Positions 8,959-18,627 are shown, counted from the first letter of the stretch. The stretch is DNA of 64,000 nt from Falsihalocynthiibacter halioticoli (GCF_025802015.1 NZ_JAOYFC010000001.1:1240001-1304000), one strand, 5' to 3'. Translations and numbers: made by a program. The notes: generated by a model not told the origin, from the sequence alone.

Positions 8959-8973
8959 TTAAGGGAAAATTAA
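8959..8973. promoter_or_regulatory. Possible CtrA binding site
   Basis: TTAAGGGAAAATTAA fits the alphaproteobacterial CtrA consensus TTAA-N7-TTAA exactly. It lies upstream of the M23 peptidase-bactofilin pair and just beyond the stop of the DUF455 gene. The motif is short and A+T rich, so a chance match is possible. Confidence 0.4.
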
Positions 8974-8982
8974 TTTGACTGC

Positions 8983-9837
8983 CTAATTTTTGTGCATCTC
9001 GTCGGCGAGCGGCCAGTAGAAATCCGGTGGGATTCCGGCTTCGGCACGTTTTTCCTCATTGAAGGGTGGGCGCAGGGTCGAGTGGAAATATTTGAGAACC
9101 AGATCGTGAAAGACGTCTTTTGGATCAAGGTCGTGGCGCCCGCAAAGGAAATGGAACCACTTGCTTCCATAGGCCACATGCCCGACTTCTTCGGCATAGA
9201 TCACCTCAAGTGCTTCGATGGCTTTGGTGTCTTTTGCCTGCTTGAAAATCTTGATCATGCCGGGTGTCACGTCGAGCCCGCGCGCTTCCAGAACCATAGG
9301 AACAACCGCAAGCCGCCCCATCAAATCTTCGGCGGTATCCTCGGCGGCGCGCCACATGCCCGCGTGCGCAGGAAGGGCGCCATAATGGCTTCCCTGCGCT
9401 TCAAGACAATCCGCCATCAAGTTGAAATGTTTGGATTCTTCGTCCGCAGACTTGACCCAGTCGTCATAGAAACCGATGGGCATTTTTACATGGCCGAACC
9501 GCGCGATGATGTCCCAGTGCAGGTCCACCGCGTTCAATTCGATATGCGCCACAGCATGCAGAATCGCGATGCGACCTTCCGGCGTGCCAGGTTTACGGCG
9601 GGGCACATCGCGCGGATCAAGAAGCGGCGGCTCTGTGGGGCGCGCAGGCGAGTCAGGTGGCGAGGCGGTACCAATGTCGGGCGTTTGCCCATTTTTGCGT
9701 GCCTCTTGCCAAAGCGCGGCGTAGCGACGCGAGAGCGCGGTTTTTTCGCGCGCATCGGCTGTCCGAAGGACGTCATCCGCCATTTCCGCCAAAGGTTTGG
9801 GCAATGTCACTGCTTCGGAAGCTGTCTCATTGCTCAT
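8983..9837 (-). CDS. DUF455 family protein, ferritin-like fold with a diiron-type ligand set
   Basis: A 284-residue cytoplasmic protein of the DUF455 (COG2833) family, function unknown. The C-terminal two thirds contain a ferritin-like four-helix pattern: Glu100, Glu134-x-x-His137, Glu184 and Glu217-x-x-His220, which is the ligand set expected of a carboxylate-bridged diiron centre. The first 85 residues are Pro-rich and probably flexible. The start codon overlaps the stop of the upstream peroxiredoxin gene (ATGA), so the two are translationally coupled. This suggests a role in oxidative stress or iron chemistry, by inference only. MiaE-like tRNA hydroxylases share the fold, but I see no specific evidence for that activity. 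Confidence 0.85.
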   Translation of the reverse strand: MSNETASEAVTLPKPLAEMADDVLRTADAREKTALSRRYAALWQEARKNGQTPDIGTASPPDSPARPTEPPLLDPRDVPRRKPGTPEGRIAILHAVAHIELNAVDLHWDIIARFGHVKMPIGFYDDWVKSADEESKHFNLMADCLEAQGSHYGALPAHAGMWRAAEDTAEDLMGRLAVVPMVLEARGLDVTPGMIKIFKQAKDTKAIEALEVIYAEEVGHVAYGSKWFHFLCGRHDLDPKDVFHDLVLKYFHSTLRPPFNEEKRAEAGIPPDFYWPLADEMHKN

Positions 9838-10334
9838 TGTGTAATCGCCTTGGCGGCCTCAAGCACTTCGGCAGCGTGACCTGCTGGTTTGACCTTGCGC
9901 CAGATCCGTTGGACACGGCCCGCACCATCAAGAAGAAATGTGCTGCGCTCAATGCCATAGAAGGTTTTGCCGTACATCTTCTTCTCCCGCCACACGCCAA
10001 AATCCTCGCAGGTGGTGCTATCCGCGTCCGAGGCGAGCAGCACTTTTAGGTCGTGTTTGTTAGCGAAATTCTCGTGTTTCTTGAGCGTGTCTTTGGAGAT
10101 TCCAACGACCACGGTGTTGGCGGCCGCAAACTCTTCGATGAGCGCGGTGAATTCGAGCGCCTCGGTCGTGCAACCAGGGGTGTTATCGCGCGGATAAAAG
10201 AACAGAACAACTGTCTTGCCGGAAAAGCTTTCGTTCGAAATCGGGCCGCTTGCCGTGGCCAATGCGAAACGCGGCGCTTGAGCGCCTTCGATGAGTGCGT
10301 CGGTTGGCTGGTTTGGATCAATTGGTGGTGTCAT
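9834..10334 (-). CDS. bcp: Thioredoxin-dependent thiol peroxidase (Bcp/PrxQ peroxiredoxin)
   Basis: A 166-residue cytoplasmic peroxidase that reduces hydrogen peroxide and organic peroxides. The peroxidatic cysteine is Cys55 in FYPRDNTPGCTTEA. The resolving cysteine that often follows five residues later is Leu here; Cys109 (STTCEDFGVW) is the only other cysteine in a typical position, so it may serve as the resolving partner. The frame extends upstream to 10490, but the ATG at 10334 has a good GAGGA ribosome site and fits the family length. An in-frame ATG at 10346 is the alternative. It is first in an operon with the DUF455 gene (4-base overlap) and diverges from the AsmA-like gene. Confidence 0.93.
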   Translation of the reverse strand: MTPPIDPNQPTDALIEGAQAPRFALATASGPISNESFSGKTVVLFFYPRDNTPGCTTEALEFTALIEEFAAANTVVVGISKDTLKKHENFANKHDLKVLLASDADSTTCEDFGVWREKKMYGKTFYGIERSTFLLDGAGRVQRIWRKVKPAGHAAEVLEAAKAITQ

Positions 10335-10498
10335 GTCTGTCCTCATTGCAGAATCGGGTTTTGTTGTACCCTGCTTTGGGCCAAGATAAAAACCACAGGA
10401 ACGGGCCAGCAGATTGCGGCTCGGTTTTCGAGGGCCCGACCATAGCTGACACAACACCAGAACCAGACGCGCCAAACCGCAAACAGCCAAAGCGTCAG

Positions 10499-13400
10499 AT
10501 GAAAACCCATCACAAGATCGGCGTTTTCACGATATTCAGCTTGTTTTCGGTTGCTGTGATCGTTGTTGGCGTGGCCTTTGCGTTGCTAAAGCGCGGGGTC
10601 GATACGCCAGTTTGGGTGATCCAGAAGGTTGAAGAACGGCTTAACGAAACGATTCCAGCGGGGACCGTTGCGATTGGCAGCGCGCGTGTTGAGCTTGTCG
10701 ATGGGCTCGCGCCCGATCTTGTGTTGCGCGATGTTGTTTATCTCGGCGGAGATGGCAAGCCGCTGGCGCATTTCGACAGGGTGCAGGCCGTCTTTGCCAC
10801 CTCACCGTTGTTTAGTGCGGAGCTGCATCCGAAAAGGGTAAATCTGGAAGGTGCGCGGATCGCGCTGCGGCGTGACAGGGGCGGGCAGCTTAACGTCTCG
10901 CTTGGTCCTGAAGTCGGATCGGGCCTCGCGGCGACGGGGGATATCAACGAGGTGATCCTGTCGTTTAAGCGGGTTTTTGATTTGCCAACGCTGAACGTGA
11001 TTGAGGATGTGTCGATACGAAAGCTTGATTTCGACATGGTAGACGAGCAGAGCGGCAAGTCCTGGACCGTGCGAAACGGCGCGCTGGCGATGAACACGCT
11101 TGGCGGTCAGATTGACGTGGCGGTTGCGTTTTCGGTGCAGATGGATGATGGCGCGGCGGCGCCGATTGCGCTTGCGCTTTCGGCCCCGCGCGAGGGTGTT
11201 GCAGCGACCTTCGGCATGACCGTACGTGATGTGGACGCGCGTGATATCGCGGTTCAATCGCCTGCGTTATCATGGCTCGGGGTGCTGGATGCGCCGATTT
11301 CCGGCGCTCTACGGAGCGAAATTCTTCCGGATGGGCGGCTTGGAGATCTCGATGGAACGCTCGAAATCGGTGCTGGTGCGCTTCAGCCCACGGCAAACAC
11401 GCGCCCCATCGTCTTCCGCGATGCCAAAACCTATTTCAGCTATGATCCGGAGACCGCCAAAATCACCTTCGACGAGGTGAAGGTTCGTACCCAGACGGGC
11501 GAATTTGCAGCAACGGGCTTTTCTTATCTGCAAGAATGGGAAGGACAGCGGCCCAACGCCCTTGTGACCCAGTTTCAGGTTCAGAACTTTGCCATGAACC
11601 CCGCCGAAACCCTGCCGGAGCCCGCTGTTTTTGACGGTGGAGCGTTGGATATGCGGCTTCGGCTTGATCCGTTTAGCCTTGATATCGGGCAGCTTTCGCT
11701 CACCACGGCGGAGCGCCACATTCTTGCGAAGGGGCGGGTCAGCACAGAGCCTGAAGGTTGGCAGACCGCACTTGATCTTGAAATCAACACGATTGACCAC
11801 GACAGCCTGCTTGCGCTTTGGCCCGTGAAAGTTGCGCCGCGTACCCGAGGCTGGCTCAACAAGAACGTCACCGGCGGGCGTATTCATGATGTGAATGCCG
11901 CAATCCGCACCAGCCCCGGAACCGAGCCGCGCACGTCGCTTGGCTATCAGTTCAGCGATGCGCAGGTGCGCTATATGAAATCTTTGCCGCCGGTCGAGAA
12001 CGGGCGTGGATATGCTACGCTGTTCGGGCCAACCATGTCGATTGTGGTTGAGGATGGCGGCGTAACCGCGCCAAACGGCGGGCGGCTTGATGTGGCTGGA
12101 ACGGTGATTTCAATGCCGGATGTACGGCTGCGCCCGTCGCCGATGGTGGTGGATATGAAGGTGCGCGGCGAAATTCCTGCGGCGCTCGCACTGCTCGACA
12201 TGGAGCCGTTTAACTTCCTCAGCAAAAACGGACAGCCATTGGATATCGCAAACGGACAAGCAGACCTTTCCGCGCGGCTCGGTTTTGACATCGTGAAGAA
12301 GGTTCAACTCAAGGATGTCGATTACAATGTTGAGGGTGCGTTACGGGGGGTGACCTCTGACAAAATCGTTGCGGGAAAGCATCTTGTTGCGCCTGAGCTA
12401 GCGCTTTCGGTTAACACCGAAGGGATGGAAATTTCCGGCCAAGGCTGGCTTTTCACCGCCGCCGATGAAGCGCGCACCGCTGCAGAGAACGGGGTGCCGT
12501 TTAATGCGCTCTGGCAAAAGCAATTCGGGCCGGAGCATATCGGTAACAGCAAAGTCTCTGGCAGTGTTGAGCTTTCGGAGCGCTTTGTGTCAGCTTTTAA
12601 CCTTGGCCTACCAAAGGGGATGCTACGCGGTGCCGGAACTGCCGATATCGATATCAGCATGGAAAAAGATGAACCGCCTGCCTTTACGTTTAGCTCTGAC
12701 CTAAACCAGTTGGGGTTGCGGATACCGGAGCTTGGATGGTCAAGTTCAGAGAAGCAGACAGGGCGGCTTAATGTTTCTGGCCTCTTGGGGACACCGCCAC
12801 AGATTGACGCGCTTGAGATCGAAGTCGGCGGACTTACGGCAAACGGTAAAGTTGGAGTTGGCGCGGATGGCGATTTTGAAGCGGCGGAGTTTTCCCGCGT
12901 TCGCGTCGGCAATTGGCTTGATGCGCCTGTCGTCCTTCGGGGGCGGGGCAAAGGCGCTGCTCCGGAAATTCAGGTGCTTGGCGGGCGAATTGATGTGCGC
13001 GGATTGAAGCTTGGCGGCAATGGCGGCGCGTCGGGTGGGGCAACACGTGGTGCGCCGATTACGCTGGCGCTTGATCGGTTGGTCGTGTCGGACAAGATCA
13101 GCCTTAGCGGTTTTCGCGGCAATTTTACAGGTGGAGCGGGCTTCAAAGGAACGTTTAACGGGCGGCTCAACGGTGAGGTTCCTGTGAGCGGTACCGTCGC
13201 GCCGAGCGAACATGGCACTGCCGTTCGCGTACGTTCAGAAGATGCGGGCGGAGCCTTCCGCGCGGCAGGGCTGTTTAAATCCGCGACCAAAGGCGCGATG
13301 GACCTTATTCTTGCGCCACGCGCCCAACCCGGAACTTACAATGGCCGCCTGACGGCCAATGGCGTGCGGGTAAAGGATGCGCCTGCGCTCGCGGGGCTTT

Positions 13401-13807
13401 TGAACGCGATTTCTGTTGTCGGGCTATTAGAGCAGCTTGACGATACAGGGCTTCTCTTTACCGATGTGATCGCCGATTTTGTTATTGAGCCAAATCGCGT
13501 GACATTGACCCGAAGTAGCGCTGTCGGCGCAAGCCTTGGAGTTTCGATGGCGGGGCAGTTTGATACGAAATCCAATACGCTCAATATGTCGGGCGTTATC
13601 AGCCCGTTCTACCTCTTGAACGGGATTGGCTCGTTCCTGACGCGCCGCGGCGAAGGGCTCTTCGGCTTTAACTATGATCTGACAGGAACGACTGCCGCGC
13701 CACGCATTGCGGTAAATCCGTTCTCGATCCTGACGCCCGGGATGTTCCGCGAGATTTTCCGTGTTGCCCCGCCGCCGCCGCCTTCTGGTATCGAACCGGC
13801 GAACTAG
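10499..13807 (+). CDS. Large AsmA/YhdP-like envelope protein
   Basis: A roughly 1100-residue protein with one N-terminal membrane helix (IFSLFSVAVIVVGVAFALL) followed by a very long beta-rich periplasmic region. The repeats of short strands, the start of the domain (GSARVELVDGLAPDLVLRDV) and the AsmA-like C-terminal region (GVISPFYLLNGIGSFL then GFNYDLTGTTAAPRI) fit the YhdP/DUF3971 group of AsmA-like proteins. These proteins form hydrophobic grooves and are thought to move phospholipids from the inner to the outer membrane. The ATG at 10499 has no strong ribosome site. The frame is open further upstream, but that part overlaps the divergent peroxiredoxin promoter. The function is assigned by family only. 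Confidence 0.85.
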   Translation: MKTHHKIGVFTIFSLFSVAVIVVGVAFALLKRGVDTPVWVIQKVEERLNETIPAGTVAIGSARVELVDGLAPDLVLRDVVYLGGDGKPLAHFDRVQAVFATSPLFSAELHPKRVNLEGARIALRRDRGGQLNVSLGPEVGSGLAATGDINEVILSFKRVFDLPTLNVIEDVSIRKLDFDMVDEQSGKSWTVRNGALAMNTLGGQIDVAVAFSVQMDDGAAAPIALALSAPREGVAATFGMTVRDVDARDIAVQSPALSWLGVLDAPISGALRSEILPDGRLGDLDGTLEIGAGALQPTANTRPIVFRDAKTYFSYDPETAKITFDEVKVRTQTGEFAATGFSYLQEWEGQRPNALVTQFQVQNFAMNPAETLPEPAVFDGGALDMRLRLDPFSLDIGQLSLTTAERHILAKGRVSTEPEGWQTALDLEINTIDHDSLLALWPVKVAPRTRGWLNKNVTGGRIHDVNAAIRTSPGTEPRTSLGYQFSDAQVRYMKSLPPVENGRGYATLFGPTMSIVVEDGGVTAPNGGRLDVAGTVISMPDVRLRPSPMVVDMKVRGEIPAALALLDMEPFNFLSKNGQPLDIANGQADLSARLGFDIVKKVQLKDVDYNVEGALRGVTSDKIVAGKHLVAPELALSVNTEGMEISGQGWLFTAADEARTAAENGVPFNALWQKQFGPEHIGNSKVSGSVELSERFVSAFNLGLPKGMLRGAGTADIDISMEKDEPPAFTFSSDLNQLGLRIPELGWSSSEKQTGRLNVSGLLGTPPQIDALEIEVGGLTANGKVGVGADGDFEAAEFSRVRVGNWLDAPVVLRGRGKGAAPEIQVLGGRIDVRGLKLGGNGGASGGATRGAPITLALDRLVVSDKISLSGFRGNFTGGAGFKGTFNGRLNGEVPVSGTVAPSEHGTAVRVRSEDAGGAFRAAGLFKSATKGAMDLILAPRAQPGTYNGRLTANGVRVKDAPALAGLLNAISVVGLLEQLDDTGLLFTDVIADFVIEPNRVTLTRSSAVGASLGVSMAGQFDTKSNTLNMSGVISPFYLLNGIGSFLTRRGEGLFGFNYDLTGTTAAPRIAVNPFSILTPGMFREIFRVAPPPPPSGIEPAN

Positions 13808-13913
13808 CGCAGGATTTGGGCTTGCAATACGCCACAAAGCGCGTAAACCGCGCGACGCCCGTTGTTTGGGTGTAACCGGTTATTTTTGCCAAATGACGCC
13901 ATAAGGATGCGGT

Positions 13914-14966
13914 ATGAAGCTTTCGGATTTCGATTTTGACCTGCCAGAGGACTTGATCGCAACGCGGCCAGTCTCTCCGCGCGAAGCGGCGCGGCTTTTG
14001 GTCTCTGACGGAACAGCGATTGAAGATTTGCATGTCGCAGATCTTTTAGGGCAGTTTCGCGAAGGTGATCGGCTTGTCTTGAATGATACCAAAGTTATCC
14101 CTGCGCGGCTCTTTGGCGTGCGTCGCCGCGATAGCGCGCAAGGGCCAACCGAAGCACGGATCGAAGTGACCTTGCTTGCCCCCGAAGCAGACGGAAGCTG
14201 GAGCGCGTTGATCAAGCCGCTCAAAAAGCTGCGCGAGGGCGAAACTGTTGAATTTTCCGCTGGCTTGACTGCTGAGCTTGTTGCGAAAGATGCGGGCCAG
14301 GGACGGATCAAATTTAACCTTACGGGAGACGATTTTGATGCAGCTTTGGCAGAAGCGGGGGCAATGCCGTTGCCGCCCTATATCGCTGCCAAACGTCCCG
14401 CCGATGCGCAGGACAAAGAGGATTACCAAACTGTCTTTGCCCGCCGCAAAGGGGCGGTTGCCGCGCCGACGGCTTCGCTTCATCTCACGCGCGAGATGCT
14501 TGAAGCGCTAGAAAACAAGGGCGTAGACATCACCTATGTTACGCTACACGTGGGCGCCGGGACGTTTTTGCCTGTGAAGGTTGATGATATTTCCGAACAC
14601 AGAATGCACGCCGAATGGGGCGAAGTGAGCGAAGCCGCCGCCGCCGACATTCGCGACACCAAAGCCAAGGGCGGTCGGGTGATCCCCGTTGGAACCACGG
14701 CGCTACGGTTGATTGAAACTGCAGCCCGCGAAGGTGAGATCGCGCCATGGGTTGGGCCGACAGATATTTTCATTACGCCGGGCTTTGAGTTTAAGGTGGC
14801 TGATGGGTTGATGACTAATTTCCACCTGCCGAAGTCCACATTGATGATGCTTGTTTCTGCGTTTATCGGCACGGAGCACACCAAAGAAATCTATGACCAC
14901 GCCATAGAAACCCGCTACCGGTTCTTCTCCTATGGTGACAGTTCGCTCCTTTGGCGAAACGGCTAG
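13914..14966 (+). CDS. queA: tRNA preQ1(34) S-adenosylmethionine ribosyltransferase-isomerase
   Basis: Transfers and rearranges the ribosyl group of S-adenosylmethionine onto preQ1 at the wobble position of GUN-anticodon tRNAs, giving epoxyqueuosine. The 350-residue protein is full length, with family blocks FDLPEDLIATRPV at the start, RLVLNDTKVIPARLFG, APTASLHLT, YVTLHVGAGTFLPV, TNFHLPKSTLMMLV and YRFFSYGDSSL at the end. The ATG has a GGATGCGGT context and no better upstream start. It stands alone between the AsmA-like gene and an MFS transporter. Confidence 0.97.
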   Translation: MKLSDFDFDLPEDLIATRPVSPREAARLLVSDGTAIEDLHVADLLGQFREGDRLVLNDTKVIPARLFGVRRRDSAQGPTEARIEVTLLAPEADGSWSALIKPLKKLREGETVEFSAGLTAELVAKDAGQGRIKFNLTGDDFDAALAEAGAMPLPPYIAAKRPADAQDKEDYQTVFARRKGAVAAPTASLHLTREMLEALENKGVDITYVTLHVGAGTFLPVKVDDISEHRMHAEWGEVSEAAAADIRDTKAKGGRVIPVGTTALRLIETAAREGEIAPWVGPTDIFITPGFEFKVADGLMTNFHLPKSTLMMLVSAFIGTEHTKEIYDHAIETRYRFFSYGDSSLLWRNG

Positions 14967-15170
14967 GCAAGCATTATCACGCCGCCGGTGGAAGTGATCC
15001 ACGCCGTAAAATCACAACGGGTTGTCGTTTCAAATCCACTCAGGCAGGGTGGGGTTCGACAAGGTGCCAGAAGCGGGTGCGCCCGCGAGATGATAGTGTA
15101 AGCAATTGAAATAAAGGGTGAAAGCCGCCGACTTGGCCCGCTTCATCCGAATCTAACAGGAAAACGCGCG

Positions 15171-16439
15171 ATGTTTCAGGTTTTGAGCAGCAGTTGGGCT
15201 TTGCTTCTTGGAGTGATGTTCCTGATGGTGGGCAACGGCCTGCAGGGTACGCTCCTTGGTATTCGTGGCGGAATCGAGGGATATTCGACCCTTTGGATGT
15301 CGGTCATTATGACGGGCTATTTCATTGGGTTTCTTGGCGGCTCGCGGCTTGCGCCTGCGATGATCCGGCGGGTGGGGCATGTGCGTGTGTTTGCTGCCCT
15401 CGGCTCTTTTATCTCGGCGATCATGATCCTCTATCCTGTGGTTGTGGATTATCCGAGCGGTTGGTTCATCGGGCGTGTGCTCATCGGGTTCTGTTTCTCT
15501 GGCGTTTATGTAACAGCCGAAAGCTGGCTGAATGATGCGGCGGACAACGAAAACCGCGGTAAGGCGCTGTCGATTTACATGATTGTTCAAATGGTCGGCA
15601 TCGTCTCTGCGCAAGCGCTTTTGGCCTTTGGGGATCCCTCTGGTTACACGCTGTTTATCATTGCTTCCGTGCTGGTTTCGATCTCCTTTGCACCGATTTT
15701 GCTGTCGGTTGTTCCGATCCCAGCGTTTGAGCGCACCGAACCACTCAGCCTCTTGGAGCTCTGGCGAATTTCGCCTTTGGGGATTGTCGGGATTTTCCTA
15801 TTGGGCAGCGTCTTCGCGGTTCAATTCGGCATGTCGGCGGTTTGGGGTTTGCAGGCTGGTCTAAGCGTTCGGGAAATTTCGGTGTTTGTGTCGATGATCT
15901 ATGTTGGCGCGCTGGTGCTGCAATATCCGGTGGGCTGGCTCTCTGACCGAATGGACCGCCGCGTTTTAATCTTTGCGATTGCGATTTTGGGCGGCGGCGG
16001 AGCTTTGCTTGGTGTGTTGGCGGGGGATTACTTCCCGCTGCTCGTGCTGGCGGGCTTTATGGTCGGCGGTACGTCCAATCCGCTCTATGCGCTCCTCATC
16101 GCCTATACCAATGACTATCTGGAGCACGACCAAATGGCGGCGGCCTCCGGCGGTATGATCTTTGCGTCCGGTGTTGGTGCAATTGGCGGCCCGTTGGTGC
16201 TCGGCTGGGGCATGGATTTCGTGGGGGCGGGGGCCTATTTCGGGTTGCTCGCGCTGTTGATGCTTGGTGTCGCAGGGTACGCGCTCTGGCGGATGTCGCA
16301 GCGCCCAGCACATCAGACAGATGCAACCGGCGCCTATGCTCCGGTTTTCCCGCAAGCTTCTCCGGCAGCTGTTGAATTCGCGCAAGAAGTGGCCATTGAG
16401 GCCGCACTTGACGAAGAAGACACACAAAACCGTCACTAA
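15171..16439 (+). CDS. MFS transporter, YcaD-like
   Basis: A 422-residue inner membrane protein with about 12 predicted membrane helices in two halves joined by a longer loop near residue 190. The loop after helix 2 (GGSRLAPAMIRRVGHVR) and the equivalent in the second half (GWLSDRMDRRVLI) are the major facilitator motif A positions. The conserved AESWLNDAADNENRGKALS segment is typical of the YcaD-like branch. The C-terminal tail of about 50 residues is hydrophilic. The substrate is unknown. The ATG follows AGGAAAA. The 204 bases upstream hold no gene that I can see. Confidence 0.88.
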   Translation: MFQVLSSSWALLLGVMFLMVGNGLQGTLLGIRGGIEGYSTLWMSVIMTGYFIGFLGGSRLAPAMIRRVGHVRVFAALGSFISAIMILYPVVVDYPSGWFIGRVLIGFCFSGVYVTAESWLNDAADNENRGKALSIYMIVQMVGIVSAQALLAFGDPSGYTLFIIASVLVSISFAPILLSVVPIPAFERTEPLSLLELWRISPLGIVGIFLLGSVFAVQFGMSAVWGLQAGLSVREISVFVSMIYVGALVLQYPVGWLSDRMDRRVLIFAIAILGGGGALLGVLAGDYFPLLVLAGFMVGGTSNPLYALLIAYTNDYLEHDQMAAASGGMIFASGVGAIGGPLVLGWGMDFVGAGAYFGLLALLMLGVAGYALWRMSQRPAHQTDATGAYAPVFPQASPAAVEFAQEVAIEAALDEEDTQNRH

Positions 16440-16520
16440 AGCATGGTTTTTCTTGCCAAATTGTAAATGTTTTGCGACGATTCGTTTACGGGGGACAGGT
16501 CGCAGCAATGGAGGTTTGCC

Positions 16521-17093
16521 ATGCTGAAATCAGAAGACGTCCTTGCCTTTTGGCTGGATGAAGTAGGGCCGAAGGGCTGGTACATGGGCGGCGAGGAGCT
16601 TGATGCGCGTATTCGCGACTTCGCGCTTCCGACGTGGGAGGCGGCGATGGCCGGGCAACTTGGCCTTTGGCTTACCCATCCAAGCGGTGTCCTTGCCTAT
16701 CTCATTCTAATGGATCAGTTCCCGCGCAATATGTTCCGCGGCGAGGGTAAAGCCTTTGCATCGGATGCCAAAGCCTTGGCGGCGGCGAAATGCGCGATTG
16801 ATCGCAAATGGGATATGAAGATCGACGAGCCTGCGCGGCAGTTTTTCTATCTTCCTTTGATGCACTCCGAATGTCTCTCGGATCAGGAACGCTGTGTGCG
16901 CCTGATGAAAGAGCGGATGCCGGAGAGCGGCGATGACAATCTTCTTCATGCAAAAGCGCATCGGTATGTGATCCGTCGCTTTGGCCGATTCCCTTATCGG
17001 AACACGGCTCTGGATCGCGAAGAAATGCCATTGGAAGCCGAATTTCTTAAAGGTGGCGGCTATAAATTAGCTGTCGAGGCTCTAAGCGCATAA
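16521..17093 (+). CDS. DUF924 family protein
   Basis: A 190-residue cytoplasmic protein of the DUF924 family, which has a TPR-like all-helical fold and no established function. Family landmarks seen are VLAFWLDEVGPKGWY near the start, LILMDQFPRNMFRG, FFYLPLMHSE and the C-terminal HRYVIRRFGRFPYRN. The frame extends upstream to 16467, but the ATG at 16521 is directly preceded by GGAGG and fits the family. It follows the MFS gene after about 80 bases and may be co-transcribed with it. Confidence 0.9.
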   Translation: MLKSEDVLAFWLDEVGPKGWYMGGEELDARIRDFALPTWEAAMAGQLGLWLTHPSGVLAYLILMDQFPRNMFRGEGKAFASDAKALAAAKCAIDRKWDMKIDEPARQFFYLPLMHSECLSDQERCVRLMKERMPESGDDNLLHAKAHRYVIRRFGRFPYRNTALDREEMPLEAEFLKGGGYKLAVEALSA

Positions 17094-17213
17094 AAAAAGG
17101 CGTTTAAAATCAAAGCGCCTGTCCCTGCGTCACTTGCGGCGGGTGCAGGGCTGTTGATGTGTATTTCAAGATAGTTTAGTATTGAACTAATTCTTGAAAC
17201 GGAGTGCTTTTTC

Positions 17214-18605
17214 ATGTCTTCCAAATCTTTTGATGTTGTCGTTATCGGGGCCGGCCCCGGCGGTTATGTTGCGGCGATCCGTGCGGCACAACTCGGGATG
17301 AATGTTGCGATTGTCGAACGCGAACACCTTGGCGGTATCTGCCTGAACTGGGGATGTATCCCGACGAAAGCGCTCCTGCGGTCGAGCGAAATCTACCACC
17401 AGATGGAACGCGCCAAGGAATTTGGCCTTTCTGCCGAGAAGATCGGCTTTGACCTCAAAGAGATCATCGCCCGCTCGCGCGGTGTGGCCAAGCAAATGGC
17501 TGGCGGCATCAAACACCTGATGAAAAAGAACAAAGTCACGGTGTTCATGGGCGAAGCAAAAGTGCTCAAGGGCAAGGTTTCGGTAAAGTCCGACAAAGGC
17601 ACCGAAGAGCTGACCGCCAAGAACATAATCCTCGCCACTGGCGCCCGCGCACGGGAGCTTCCTGGGCTTGAGGCTGATGGTGATCTGGTTTGGACATATA
17701 AGCACGCGCTTGATCCTGTGCGGATGCCGAAAAAGCTGCTGGTCATCGGCTCCGGCGCGATTGGCATTGAATTTGCAAGCTTTTACAATACCTTGGGTGC
17801 GGATACGACCGTTGTTGAGGTGATGGATCGTGTGCTTCCGGTTGAAGATAAAGACATCTCTGCCTTCGCGAAGAAACAGTTCGTGAAGCAGGGTATGAAG
17901 ATCATGGAAAAAGCCATGGTCAAGAAACTCGACCGCGCCAAAGGCAAAGTCACCGCACATATCGAAGTGGGCGGCAAGGTCGAGAAGCACGATTTTGATA
18001 CCGTGATCTCTGCTGTTGGTATCGTCGGCAACTGTGAAAACCTTGGCCTCGAAGAGCTGGGTGTCAAGATCGACCGCACGCACGTTGTTACAGACGAATT
18101 CTGCCGCACTGGTGTTGATGGTCTCTATGCGATCGGCGATATCGCTGGCGCTCCTTGGCTTGCTCACAAAGCCAGCCACGAAGGCGTTATGGTTGCCGAA
18201 CTCATTGCCGGTAAACATGCGCATCCGGTCAAACCAGAGAGCATCGCGGGCTGTACCTATTGTCAGCCACAGGTTGCCTCTGTCGGGTATTCCGAAGCTA
18301 AGGCCAAAGAGCTGGGTTACGACGTTAAGGTTGGTAAATTTCCGTTTATTGGCAACGGGAAAGCCGTTGCTCTGGGCGAAGCTGAAGGCTTGGTGAAAAC
18401 GGTGTTTGACGCGAAAACAGGCGAGCTTCTTGGCGCGCATATGGTTGGTGCCGAAGTTACCGAATTGATCCAAGGTTATGTGGTGGGCCGCACGCTCGAA
18501 ACCACTGAAGAAGAGCTGATGAATACAGTCTTCCCGCACCCAACCTTGAGCGAAATGATGCACGAAAGTGTGCTGGACGCCTACGGCCGCGCGCTGCACA
18601 TCTGA
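17214..18605 (+). CDS. lpdA: Dihydrolipoyl dehydrogenase (E3)
   Basis: The FAD flavoprotein that reoxidises dihydrolipoyl groups of 2-oxoacid dehydrogenase or glycine cleavage complexes with NAD+. The 463-residue protein has an FAD-binding GAGPGGYVAAIRAAQ motif, redox-active Cys43 and Cys48 in GGICLNWGCIPTKAL, an NAD-binding GSGAIGIEFASFYN motif, the second FAD motif GLYAIGDIAG and the catalytic His-Glu in HPTLSE. No E1 or E2 gene lies beside it, so the partner complex cannot be told from this window. It has its own terminator. Confidence 0.96.
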   Translation: MSSKSFDVVVIGAGPGGYVAAIRAAQLGMNVAIVEREHLGGICLNWGCIPTKALLRSSEIYHQMERAKEFGLSAEKIGFDLKEIIARSRGVAKQMAGGIKHLMKKNKVTVFMGEAKVLKGKVSVKSDKGTEELTAKNIILATGARARELPGLEADGDLVWTYKHALDPVRMPKKLLVIGSGAIGIEFASFYNTLGADTTVVEVMDRVLPVEDKDISAFAKKQFVKQGMKIMEKAMVKKLDRAKGKVTAHIEVGGKVEKHDFDTVISAVGIVGNCENLGLEELGVKIDRTHVVTDEFCRTGVDGLYAIGDIAGAPWLAHKASHEGVMVAELIAGKHAHPVKPESIAGCTYCQPQVASVGYSEAKAKELGYDVKVGKFPFIGNGKAVALGEAEGLVKTVFDAKTGELLGAHMVGAEVTELIQGYVVGRTLETTEEELMNTVFPHPTLSEMMHESVLDAYGRALHI

Positions 18606-18627
18606 TCGATTTGCAATAAGTTTCCGA

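Noticed and set aside
10295..10498. Upstream extension of the AsmA-like protein
   Set aside because: The extra 68 codons overlap the peroxiredoxin start and divergent promoter, lack a ribosome site and would place a non-hydrophobic stretch before the membrane anchor.
15040..15130. tRNA-like GGGGTTCGACAA segment before the MFS gene
   Set aside because: The T-loop-like string is not flanked by pairing arms, and no acceptor, D or anticodon stem can be formed.
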